The notes under the pieces: model-generated
Seen by the model: the letters and a program-made list of their open reading frames with translations, nothing else
The model's database searches: none
Told to the model about the DNA's origin: nothing
From: Flavobacteriales bacterium UBA3364
Lineage (GTDB): Bacteria > Bacteroidota > Bacteroidia > Flavobacteriales_F > PHOS-HE28
Direction of reading: 5' to 3'
Length of the DNA stretch: 55,426 nucleotides
Assembly: GCA_002360495.1 (NCBI GenBank)
Contig: DEQO01000021.1
Coordinates: forward strand, 1-55,426
In this document: positions 49,223-55,426 of the stretch, in pieces
Layout of the letters: each line of letters starts with the position of its first letter
How positions within the stretch are numbered: position 1 is the stretch's first letter
Position numbers and translations under genes: made by a program

Positions 49223-51033
49223 GCGTTCTGCAACTGCAACCTGCTCAGTGAATGGTACAGCCCGTTCGTATCGGCGATCAGATCGTCGTGGGTGCCACTT
49301 TCCATCACGACGCCTTTGTCCAGCACAAGTATCCTATCGGCATTCCGGACCGTGCTCAGCCGGTGCGCGATAACGATACTTGTGCGGCCTTGCATCAGAT
49401 GGTCCAGGGCGTCTTGTACAAGCCGTTCGCTCTCACTGTCCAGCGCACTGGTTGCTTCGTCCAGGATCAGGATGGCGGGATCTTTCAACACTGCCCGTGC
49501 GATGGCGATACGTTGGCGCTGCCCACCGCTCAATTGGATCCCGCGTTCACCTACCACCGTGTCGTACCCTTGAGGGAATGAAGCGATGAAGTCGTGCGCG
49601 TTCGCCTTGCGTGCCGCCTCCTCGATCTCGGCAGCGCTCGCATCAGGCTTGCCATAGGCGATGTTCTCGCGGATACTCCCACCGAAGAGCAGCACCTCTT
49701 GCGGCACGATGGCTATACGATAGCGCAGCGCGGTGAGGTCGTAGTCGCGAGCGTCCTTGCCATCGATCGATACGCGACCGGTCACCGGGTCATAGAAACG
49801 CAAGGCGAGTGAGGCGATGGTGCTCTTTCCAGCGCCACTGGGACCAACAAGCGCCACACGCTCTCCGGGCCGAACACTTAAGTCGACATTCCGCAGCACC
49901 GGAATATCCGCCCGGGTGGAATAATGGAACGAGACGTTCTCGAACCGCACGGCACCATCTATCCGCAAGGTTCGTAGTGGCGCTGTCAGCGATACCGGTT
50001 CGGTCCCTTCCTCCTGGATGTCCATCAAGCGCTCACTCGCGCCGATGGCCTTCAGCATGCGGTTCACGACCTCTGGAAGGCCCCCGATGCTGGCGCCGAT
50101 GAAGATGGAATACATGATGAAGGTGACCAGCTCCCCGGTGCTGATCTCGCCAGCGGCCATGAGCCGGACACCGCGCCAGATCACCAGCACGATGGCCCCG
50201 AACATGCACAGGATGATGAAGGAGACGAAGGCCCCCTGCCAGCGGCCGCTCTTCAACGCCAGCCGGCGGATATCGCCTACAACGCGCCCGTACCGCAGCG
50301 CCTCCCACCGCTCATTCGCGAAGGCCTTCACGTTCTGGATGCCTTGCAGGGTCTCGTCCACGATCACGCTGGTCTCGGCGACCTTGTCCTGCACCTGCTT
50401 GCTCAACTTGGTAACGAAGCGTCCGAAGAATACCGCGACAATGGCCACCAGCGGGATCACACTGAGCATGGTGAGTGTCAGGTCCCAACTGACGGTCGCG
50501 AGCAGGATCACACCAGCTGCCACGGTGAGTATCTGGCGCACCAGTTCGGCCAGGTTGCTGGTCAGCGCCTCCTGCACCATGCTCACGTCGGCACTGATCC
50601 TGCTGTTGAGCTCGCCCACGCGGTTCTTTGCGAAATAGATCATGGGCAGGCGCAGCAGGTGCTCATAGGTGTCCGTGCGCAAGCTGTTCAGCATGTCGGT
50701 GGTCACCCGATTGAAGATCACGATGCGGAGGTAGCCGAATACGGCCTGTCCAAGGAAGACCGCGAAGAGTGTCATCGCCACCCGGTCGATGTCGGCGAGA
50801 AGCTGCTGTTGCGCACTTGCATCGCCCTTGGCGGCATCCACCAATTGCCCCAGTAGTCCCGGGAACAACAGGGCCAGACCGGTCGTGATCAGCAACAACA
50901 GGAAGCCCAGCACCATGGACAGCCGGTGCGGGCGCAGGTACCGGAAGATACGGACCGCTTTCTTCAGCGTGGCCTTGTCCAGCTTGGGACGCGGAGCATC
51001 ATCAAAGGCTTTGGAGGAACGTCGGCCGGCCAT
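49219..51033 (-). CDS. MsbA-like ABC exporter (fused permease-ATPase)
   Basis: 604 residues: six membrane helices (about 40-330) followed by an ATPase domain with Walker A GPSGAGKST, Q-loop IVPQEVLLFGG, signature LSGGQRQRIAIARAVL and Walker B AILILDEATSALD, then IAHRLSTV. It is a half-transporter that should homodimerise. MsbA-type lipid A flipping or multidrug export are both possible. The N-terminus is basic (MAGRRSSKAFDDAPRPK). A CATCTTTG box lies 5 nt before the ATG. Confidence 0.88.
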   Translation of the reverse strand: MAGRRSSKAFDDAPRPKLDKATLKKAVRIFRYLRPHRLSMVLGFLLLLITTGLALLFPGLLGQLVDAAKGDASAQQQLLADIDRVAMTLFAVFLGQAVFGYLRIVIFNRVTTDMLNSLRTDTYEHLLRLPMIYFAKNRVGELNSRISADVSMVQEALTSNLAELVRQILTVAAGVILLATVSWDLTLTMLSVIPLVAIVAVFFGRFVTKLSKQVQDKVAETSVIVDETLQGIQNVKAFANERWEALRYGRVVGDIRRLALKSGRWQGAFVSFIILCMFGAIVLVIWRGVRLMAAGEISTGELVTFIMYSIFIGASIGGLPEVVNRMLKAIGASERLMDIQEEGTEPVSLTAPLRTLRIDGAVRFENVSFHYSTRADIPVLRNVDLSVRPGERVALVGPSGAGKSTIASLALRFYDPVTGRVSIDGKDARDYDLTALRYRIAIVPQEVLLFGGSIRENIAYGKPDASAAEIEEAARKANAHDFIASFPQGYDTVVGERGIQLSGGQRQRIAIARAVLKDPAILILDEATSALDSESERLVQDALDHLMQGRTSIVIAHRLSTVRNADRILVLDKGVVMESGTHDDLIADTNGLYHSLSRLQLQNA

Positions 51034-51038
51034 GGGCG

Positions 51039-51046
51039 CAAAGATG
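51039..51046 (-). promoter_or_regulatory. Putative -7 box of the MsbA-like gene, near-leaderless spacing
   Basis: CATCTTTG on the minus strand, one mismatch to TAnnTTTG, 5 nt before the ATG at 51033. Confidence 0.35.
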
Positions 51047-51084
51047 GCGAGCGAAGGTCGAAGCGATCGATAGCTCGGCGTACG

Positions 51085-51486
51085 CTACCCGTGTATCGCC
51101 AGCATCCGATCGGCGATATGGTCGAACAAGTTCTTCAGCGGCTTCTCCACCATCATCTTGATGAACGGATTGATGTCCGCCTCGAAATGTTGCCAGGCGC
51201 TCGTCACGCCCTCCTTCTCCTCGAAATGGACATCCAGTGTGAACGGGAACGGGCTGCGGTCCGTGGCCTTCAACCGCAAATGGCCCGGAGGTGTTCCTCC
51301 ATCAAGTTGAAGGCCGATGGTCGCCGCGCCTTGGACCTTGAAGGAGCAGGAGGTACCGTCGCTCTTCCATTCACTGATCCGTTCCCGCGGCAGCAACTGC
51401 TCGAAGTTGTTCATGTCCTTCACGAAGGCATACAACTCCGCAGCGGGTTTCGGGATCACCACCCGCTTGCTATCGATGATCGTCAT
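51085..51486 (-). CDS. SRPBCC (START-like) family protein
   Basis: 133 residues of the polyketide-cyclase/START fold: PAAELYAFVKDMNNFEQLLP near the N-terminus, CSFKVQGAATIGLQLD, and the C-terminal long helix INPFIKMMVEKPLKNLFDHIADRM. Such proteins bind hydrophobic ligands in a cavity. It lies 19 nt after pyrE and is probably co-transcribed with it. Ligand unknown. Confidence 0.8.
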   Translation of the reverse strand: MTIIDSKRVVIPKPAAELYAFVKDMNNFEQLLPRERISEWKSDGTSCSFKVQGAATIGLQLDGGTPPGHLRLKATDRSPFPFTLDVHFEEKEGVTSAWQHFEADINPFIKMMVEKPLKNLFDHIADRMLAIHG

Positions 51487-51505
51487 GTTCGGAGGTGATC
51501 GCTGT

Positions 51506-52171
51506 TCAATTCGTGCTGGTCTCCGTCAACGGACGGTTCCAGGTCGCGGGGTCCTTGCGCCATTCGTTCAACGGAGCAAGGTCCTTCTCGGTGATGTACT
51601 CGTCGCGCAGCGCTTGGTCGATAAGGACGCTGTAGTTCGTCAATGCGTGCAATTTCACCTTGGCGCTCGCGAAGGCCTTGTTGGCTTCGTCGAACCCGTA
51701 GGTGAAGATGGAGACCATGCCCTTCACTTCCAGACCGGCATCACGCAAGGCCTGCACGGCGTTCAAACTGCTTCCACCCGTGCTCACGAGATCTTCCACC
51801 ACGACCACATTGCGGCCGACGGTGATGTCGCCTTCCACCTGGTTCTTCAGACCATGCTCCTTGTTGCCGCTACGCACGTAGATGAAGGGCAGGCCCATGT
51901 CGTGTGCCACAAGCGCCCCATGTGCGATGCCTCCCGTGGCCACACCGGCGATCATATCGGGTCGGCCGAACTCGCTGTTCACGATGTGTACGAACTGCTG
52001 CCGGATGAACGTGCGCACAGCCGGATACGAAAGCGTCTTGCGGTTGTCACAATAGATCGGTGAGCGCCAGCCCGAGGCCCATGTGAAGGGTTTCTTCGGA
52101 CTTAGCTTCACGGCCTTGATCTGGAGAAGGAACTCCGCAACTTTGAGCGCGGGATCGAGTTGGGAAGCCAT
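51506..52171 (-). CDS. pyrE: Orotate phosphoribosyltransferase
   Basis: 221 residues. The PRPP-binding loop NVVVVEDLVSTGGSSLNAV is intact, with SPIYCDNRKTLSYP and AGVATGGIAHGALVA before it. It converts orotate and PRPP to OMP in pyrimidine synthesis. Its ATG (52171-52169) overlaps the ATG of the divergent NUDIX gene (52170-52172) inside CCATGG, and its TACTTTCG promoter-like box lies inside the NUDIX reading frame, 4 nt upstream. Confidence 0.93.
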   Translation of the reverse strand: MASQLDPALKVAEFLLQIKAVKLSPKKPFTWASGWRSPIYCDNRKTLSYPAVRTFIRQQFVHIVNSEFGRPDMIAGVATGGIAHGALVAHDMGLPFIYVRSGNKEHGLKNQVEGDITVGRNVVVVEDLVSTGGSSLNAVQALRDAGLEVKGMVSIFTYGFDEANKAFASAKVKLHALTNYSVLIDQALRDEYITEKDLAPLNEWRKDPATWNRPLTETSTN

Positions 52172-52787
52172 GGAACGAAAGTATGAAGTTTACATCGGAG
52201 GCAAGCCTTTGCGCTTCCATGACGATGAGGTGAGGAACGATCTTCCTGTGATCGAGGTGCGCGACAAGAGCGCGCTGCGCAAAGTTGTCGGGCAACTGCG
52301 GAAGGAAGGAGCGCACAACGGTTTCCAGCTGCGGGTCCCGGCCGGCTTCGATGCTTGGCAGGCTTTTCGCGCGGACCATGAATTCGTTGCCGCTGCCGGG
52401 GGCGTGGTGGTCGATGAACTCGGTCGTTTATTGGCGATCAAGCGGCTCGGGAAATGGGATCTTCCCAAGGGCAAGGTGGAGAAGCGGGAGGCGATCGAGG
52501 ATGCTGCGGTACGCGAGGTGGAGGAGGAGTGCGGCTTGGAGCAGGTCGTCCTGATCAAACCCGTGACAAGCACATGGCATACTTACGAACGCAAGCAAAA
52601 GCACTACCTCAAACGCACCGATTGGTTCCTGATGCATGCCTCATCCAAAGAGAGGTTGACGCCACAATTCGATGAGGACATCGAGGAGGTCCGCTGGCTG
52701 GATGAAAGGGGGATACGTATGATGGAAAGCGATACCTACCCATCATTGCTTCCGGTCCTGGCTGCTTGGAGGTCGATGATGGCGTGA
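52170..52787 (+). CDS. NUDIX family hydrolase
   Basis: 205 residues. The NUDIX box runs from GKVEKREAIEDAA to REVEEECGL, matching GX5EX7REUXEEXGU, after the strand RLLAIKRLGKWDLPK. The N-terminal 75 residues (RKYEVYIGGKPLRF, FRADHEFVAAAGG) are a family-specific extension. It hydrolyses a nucleoside diphosphate linked to X; the substrate is not predictable. The start is fixed by the first in-frame ATG at 52170, overlapping the divergent pyrE ATG. Confidence 0.88.
   Translation: MERKYEVYIGGKPLRFHDDEVRNDLPVIEVRDKSALRKVVGQLRKEGAHNGFQLRVPAGFDAWQAFRADHEFVAAAGGVVVDELGRLLAIKRLGKWDLPKGKVEKREAIEDAAVREVEEECGLEQVVLIKPVTSTWHTYERKQKHYLKRTDWFLMHASSKERLTPQFDEDIEEVRWLDERGIRMMESDTYPSLLPVLAAWRSMMA
52176..52183 (-). 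promoter_or_regulatory. Putative -7 box of pyrE inside the NUDIX gene
   Basis: TACTTTCG on the minus strand, 4 nt before the pyrE ATG and within codons 3-5 of the NUDIX gene. Confidence 0.45.
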
Positions 52788-52827
52788 ACGAGGGGTCACA
52801 TTTCCACGTTGCATCCGATGCCACGCG

Positions 52828-54321
52828 CTATTCGTCCCAAACCTTGATCCTGTCGTTCTTCTCCGCGTTCACCTCAGCCTGTTTGAAGAGCGCTCCCAGA
52901 CCCTGGCTCACAGGTGGCGCGGGTGATCGGGCAAGGATGTCATTGTTCAGGAGGTAGAACACGGGTAGAGTGCGCAAGCGCCATTGCTCGCGCAGGTCTT
53001 GTTCAGCCACGGCGTGCAACCAGATAAGATCGTTCTTCGGCGCGAGCTTCCGGGCCGCATTGAACTCCTCCAAGCTCCGGTCCAGACCGATCACGATGGT
53101 CTTTACCGCGCGTGGGTATTCGGTGGCGAGTTGGACAAGACCGGCCATCTCCGGTGCGCAGTACGTACACCAACCGGCCGTTACCATGATACAGACCGGG
53201 CCGGTCATCAGGTCCTTCAATTCCACGGGTCCGCCATGCTCGTCTTCCAGTCGAACATCGGGTAGTTCGCTGCCGACGCGCATAGCGGTCAGGTCCCAAA
53301 GCATGTTCGCTGCTATTCTCCGGTGTTCGTTGAAGCGGGATCCGGTGGAGAGGTTCCTTAGGATACCCTCCGCATGTTGGGGCGCGACGTAGCGTGAAGC
53401 ATGATTGCGATAGAGTTGGTCCATCATCACCAATTCGGCCAGGCGATCGTCATCGCGCAAAAAGTCGTTGCGCTGGAAAAGTCTGCAAAGTCCTTCGGCG
53501 TTCCCCTCTTCCGAGAGCATCCGGAGCGTGTCGCCATGGTAGCGGCCCACTTGTTCTAGTCCGTTGGCGAAGAGGTTCCGCAAGAGCCGCACGTATTCGG
53601 GATCATCGTAGACCACTGCTTTACCTTTCAAATAGGTATCGAAGACCTTCCGTTCGTTCACCTGGGGCCCGAACCGTAGTCCAGCGATGCTATTGTCCAG
53701 ATAGTGCCCGAACCAGTGGTCTTCCACATCGGCGTAGAAGCGTCGGAGCTTCAACTCGAAGGTGTCCAGTTTCGCTTCCGAAAGCACCGGCGTCACGAAC
53801 AGTGTGGGCGGTCGTGCGCTGCTATCCGGACGCTCGATACCTTCTTTGCGCTGGATATCCACCGCCTGCATGCCAGCGGCTTGGTCGGTGGCAAGGTCCG
53901 CCGCGATGAAGGCATCGATGCGCTCGTTCACATCGGTGGTCAACGCATTCACGTCCAGCGGATCGATCCCTGTGAAGTCGAGGCCCATCCGCGTCGTCCC
54001 GTTCAAGCTGTTGGGTGTGTTGAGGATGTTCGTCTCCACGTTCAGGACCTGGCCATCCCGAATGAACAGATCGGCGATCCGGTTGCCGATGCGCAATTGC
54101 ATCTCCACAGTGCCTTCGACCTCACCGGCCAGTGTGGCCTTGCCGCCGGTGTCGAGGATATTCCGTGCGACCAGGACCGTACGCATGGTGAACGGGTCGT
54201 CATAGCGGTAGAGCGAAACGATATCTTCCGGGAACCCCCGCGCCGTGACATAGATCGTGAAAGAGCCGGCCTGCATCATCGCGGATGCGAGCAACGCCAG
54301 GACGGTGGTCAACATTTTCAT
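52828..54321 (-). CDS. Secreted thioredoxin-like (TlpA/AhpC-TSA family) protein
   Basis: 497 residues with a signal peptide ending SAMMQAG. Residues about 20-350 are a large N-terminal region, first beta-rich (SFTIYVTARGFPED, ATLAGEVEGTVEMQLRIG), then helical. A thioredoxin domain begins near 355 (GSELPDVRLEDEHGGPVELKD) with active site WCTYCAPE. It should be a periplasmic thiol-disulfide reductase. The ATG overlaps the coaD stop (ATGA), so it is coupled to rsmD-coaD. Confidence 0.8.
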   Translation of the reverse strand: MKMLTTVLALLASAMMQAGSFTIYVTARGFPEDIVSLYRYDDPFTMRTVLVARNILDTGGKATLAGEVEGTVEMQLRIGNRIADLFIRDGQVLNVETNILNTPNSLNGTTRMGLDFTGIDPLDVNALTTDVNERIDAFIAADLATDQAAGMQAVDIQRKEGIERPDSSARPPTLFVTPVLSEAKLDTFELKLRRFYADVEDHWFGHYLDNSIAGLRFGPQVNERKVFDTYLKGKAVVYDDPEYVRLLRNLFANGLEQVGRYHGDTLRMLSEEGNAEGLCRLFQRNDFLRDDDRLAELVMMDQLYRNHASRYVAPQHAEGILRNLSTGSRFNEHRRIAANMLWDLTAMRVGSELPDVRLEDEHGGPVELKDLMTGPVCIMVTAGWCTYCAPEMAGLVQLATEYPRAVKTIVIGLDRSLEEFNAARKLAPKNDLIWLHAVAEQDLREQWRLRTLPVFYLLNNDILARSPAPPVSQGLGALFKQAEVNAEKNDRIKVWDE

Positions 54322-54785
54322 CTACCGTGAACACTGAGGTCCATGGGAACGAACGCTGAAACGTCGGCCTTATTGGAAAGGAGCTCCCGTACGATGGTGC
54401 TGCTGATATGCGCGTGTTCCGGGGCGGAAGGCAGGAAGATCGTTTCCACGGCGGCGAGTTGCCGGTTCACCAGCGCGATGCTACGCTCGTAGCCATGGTC
54501 GGTGCTGTTCCGAAGTCCACGGATGATGAACGCCGCACCGACCCGTTTGCACAGATCCACGGTGAGGCCTTCAAAGGGGATCACCTCAACGTTCCGGTGC
54601 TTCCTGGTCGCAGCTTTGATCCACGAAATGCGTTGTTCCGCGTCGAACATCGTCTTCTTCATGTTGTTCACCCCCATGCCGATCACGACGCGCTCGAACA
54701 GCGGTAATGCGCGTTCCACGATGCTCAGGTGGCCTAAGGTGATCGGGTCGAATGTCCCGGGGAATACGGCGATGGGTCTGCTCAT
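54318..54785 (-). CDS. coaD: Phosphopantetheine adenylyltransferase
   Basis: 155 residues. The nucleotidyltransferase TxGH motif is TFDPITLGH (11-19); RGLRNSTDHGYE and EHAHISSTIVREL complete the CoaD pattern. It makes dephospho-CoA from 4'-phosphopantetheine and ATP. The start overlaps the rsmD stop (ATGA), as the stop overlaps the next gene. Confidence 0.94.
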   Translation of the reverse strand: MSRPIAVFPGTFDPITLGHLSIVERALPLFERVVIGMGVNNMKKTMFDAEQRISWIKAATRKHRNVEVIPFEGLTVDLCKRVGAAFIIRGLRNSTDHGYERSIALVNRQLAAVETIFLPSAPEHAHISSTIVRELLSNKADVSAFVPMDLSVHGR

Positions 54786-55381
54786 GGCGTTGCTGCTGCT
54801 GTTGTGGACGCCGACGGTCCGTTCTGCCCACCGGACGAAGAAGTCGGCACAGGACCGAAGAAACTGAACTCGATCGACCCATAGGACCGTGTGCGCAGGT
54901 ATCCGGGTACCTTGGAAAGATCGACCTTTTCCTGGTGCTCCACGATCAGGAGGCCGTCAGGGACCAGTAGTCCGGTCTGCAGGACCAATGCAGGCACACG
55001 TTCAAGTCCGTCCATATGGAACGGTGGGTCGGCGAACACGATATCGTACTTGCCCCGGTGGTTGTTCAGGAACGAGAACACATCGCTCTTCACCATCCGC
55101 CAGCCTGTCTCGTTCAACTCTCGCGAAGTGCGCTGCATGAAGTCGAACAACTTACGGTCCTGGTCCACCGAGATCACTTCCGCTGCGCCACGTGAGAGGA
55201 ACTCAAGGGAGATGTTCCCGGTGCCGGCGAACAGGTCCAGAACGCGGACCCCTTCAAGCGCAACACTATGCTGCAGGACATTGAACAGCCCTTCCTTGGC
55301 GAAGTCGGTGGTGGGCCGTGCCAGGCTCTCCTTGGGGGGATGCAGCTTGCGCCCCTTGAAGCGGCCGCCTACGATGCGCAT
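54782..55381 (-). CDS. rsmD: 16S rRNA (guanine966-N2)-methyltransferase
   Basis: 199 residues: MRIVGGRFKGRKLHPPKES at the N-terminus, PTTDFAKEGLFNVL, VLDLFAGTGNISLEFLSRGA for SAM binding and FADPPFHMD for catalysis. It methylates G966 of 16S rRNA. The C-terminal 25 residues are Ser/Ala/Thr-rich low complexity. The upstream coding end overlaps the start by 13 nt. Confidence 0.92.
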   Translation of the reverse strand: MRIVGGRFKGRKLHPPKESLARPTTDFAKEGLFNVLQHSVALEGVRVLDLFAGTGNISLEFLSRGAAEVISVDQDRKLFDFMQRTSRELNETGWRMVKSDVFSFLNNHRGKYDIVFADPPFHMDGLERVPALVLQTGLLVPDGLLIVEHQEKVDLSKVPGYLRTRSYGSIEFSFFGPVPTSSSGGQNGPSASTTAAATP

Positions 55382-55426
55382 GCGAACTGGTGGATCAGGG
55401 CGGTGAAGCGATGCGCGTCCGCAAGC
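55369..55426 (-). CDS. 3' end of an upstream gene (possibly DUF3822 family)
   Basis: The minus-strand frame from the right edge reads LADAHRFTALIHQFACAS and stops with TAG at 55371-55369, overlapping rsmD by 13 nt. Third codon positions are mostly G/C, as in real genes here. In many Bacteroidetes a DUF3822 gene precedes rsmD (from memory), which is the likely identity, but the fragment is too short to show it. Confidence 0.4.
   Translation of the reverse strand, partial: LADAHRFTALIHQFACAS

Noticed and set aside
1..55426. tRNA, rRNA, CRISPR, insertion sequences, phage genes
   Set aside because: None recognised on either strand. The gaps between genes are too short or hold only the elements listed.

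Overview
The window looks like a chromosomal segment of a GC-rich member of the Bacteroidota, most likely Flavobacteriales. The evidence is four secreted proteins with type IX secretion (T9SS) C-terminal sorting domains (three type B, one type A), a PorP/SprF membrane protein beside a giant PKD-repeat adhesin, many SPII lipoproteins, the absence of Shine-Dalgarno-like sequences, and repeated TAnnTTTG-like -7 promoter boxes of the Bacteroidetes sigma factor. No tRNA, rRNA, CRISPR array, insertion sequence or prophage was seen. Genes are densely packed, with many ATGA or TGATG overlaps. Every stretch over about 300 bases is accounted for; the longest without an intact gene (21770-22266) holds a broken GxxExxY gene.

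Layout. 1-9925: an AddB-like nuclease (runs off the left edge) and its AddA-like helicase-nuclease partner, both on the minus strand, separated by a small conserved protein, two tandem paralogous T9SS type B surface proteins and an ElaA-type acetyltransferase. 10054-12952: an operon of three lipoproteins, an MbnP-family protein followed by two MbnH/MauG-like di-heme enzymes. 13021-14511: a disulfide-reductase-family flavoprotein without the redox cysteines. 14662-21769: a gliding/adhesion locus with a 1505-residue PKD-repeat adhesin, a TPR/PD40 protein and PorP/SprF. 21861-22218: GxxExxY pseudogene. 22267-29556: ABC-F ATPase, PhyH dioxygenase, lipoprotein histidine phosphatase, a SCO/DUF2490/lipoprotein operon and a long-chain acyl-CoA ligase.

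29698-38250 is the least understood part: a membrane-anchored protein of unknown family behind a 5' hairpin; a convergent four-gene operon encoding a CsgG/FlgO-like protein, an LPP20-like lipoprotein, a DUF6175-like protein and an unknown secreted protein, under a textbook promoter; then small secreted proteins, a predicted beta-barrel and a coupled lipoprotein. 38265-41471 is an arsenic operon (arsR, arsM, a 41-residue ORF, a second methyltransferase, arsC, a SMUG2-type glycosylase) with a candidate ArsR operator and no efflux pump. 41552-55426 is mostly housekeeping: LptF/LptG-type permease, tgt, glycosyltransferase, ECF sigma factor, rsmG, a CotH-kinase T9SS cargo behind an 11-codon upstream ORF, an MsbA-like exporter, pyrE, NUDIX, a thioredoxin-like protein, coaD and rsmD.

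Most likely leads: the MbnP/double di-heme operon, the CsgG-like operon, the apparently leaderless promoters 3-5 nt from start codons, the cysteine-less flavoprotein and the pump-less arsenic operon. All family assignments are from motif recognition by eye; no database search was run.
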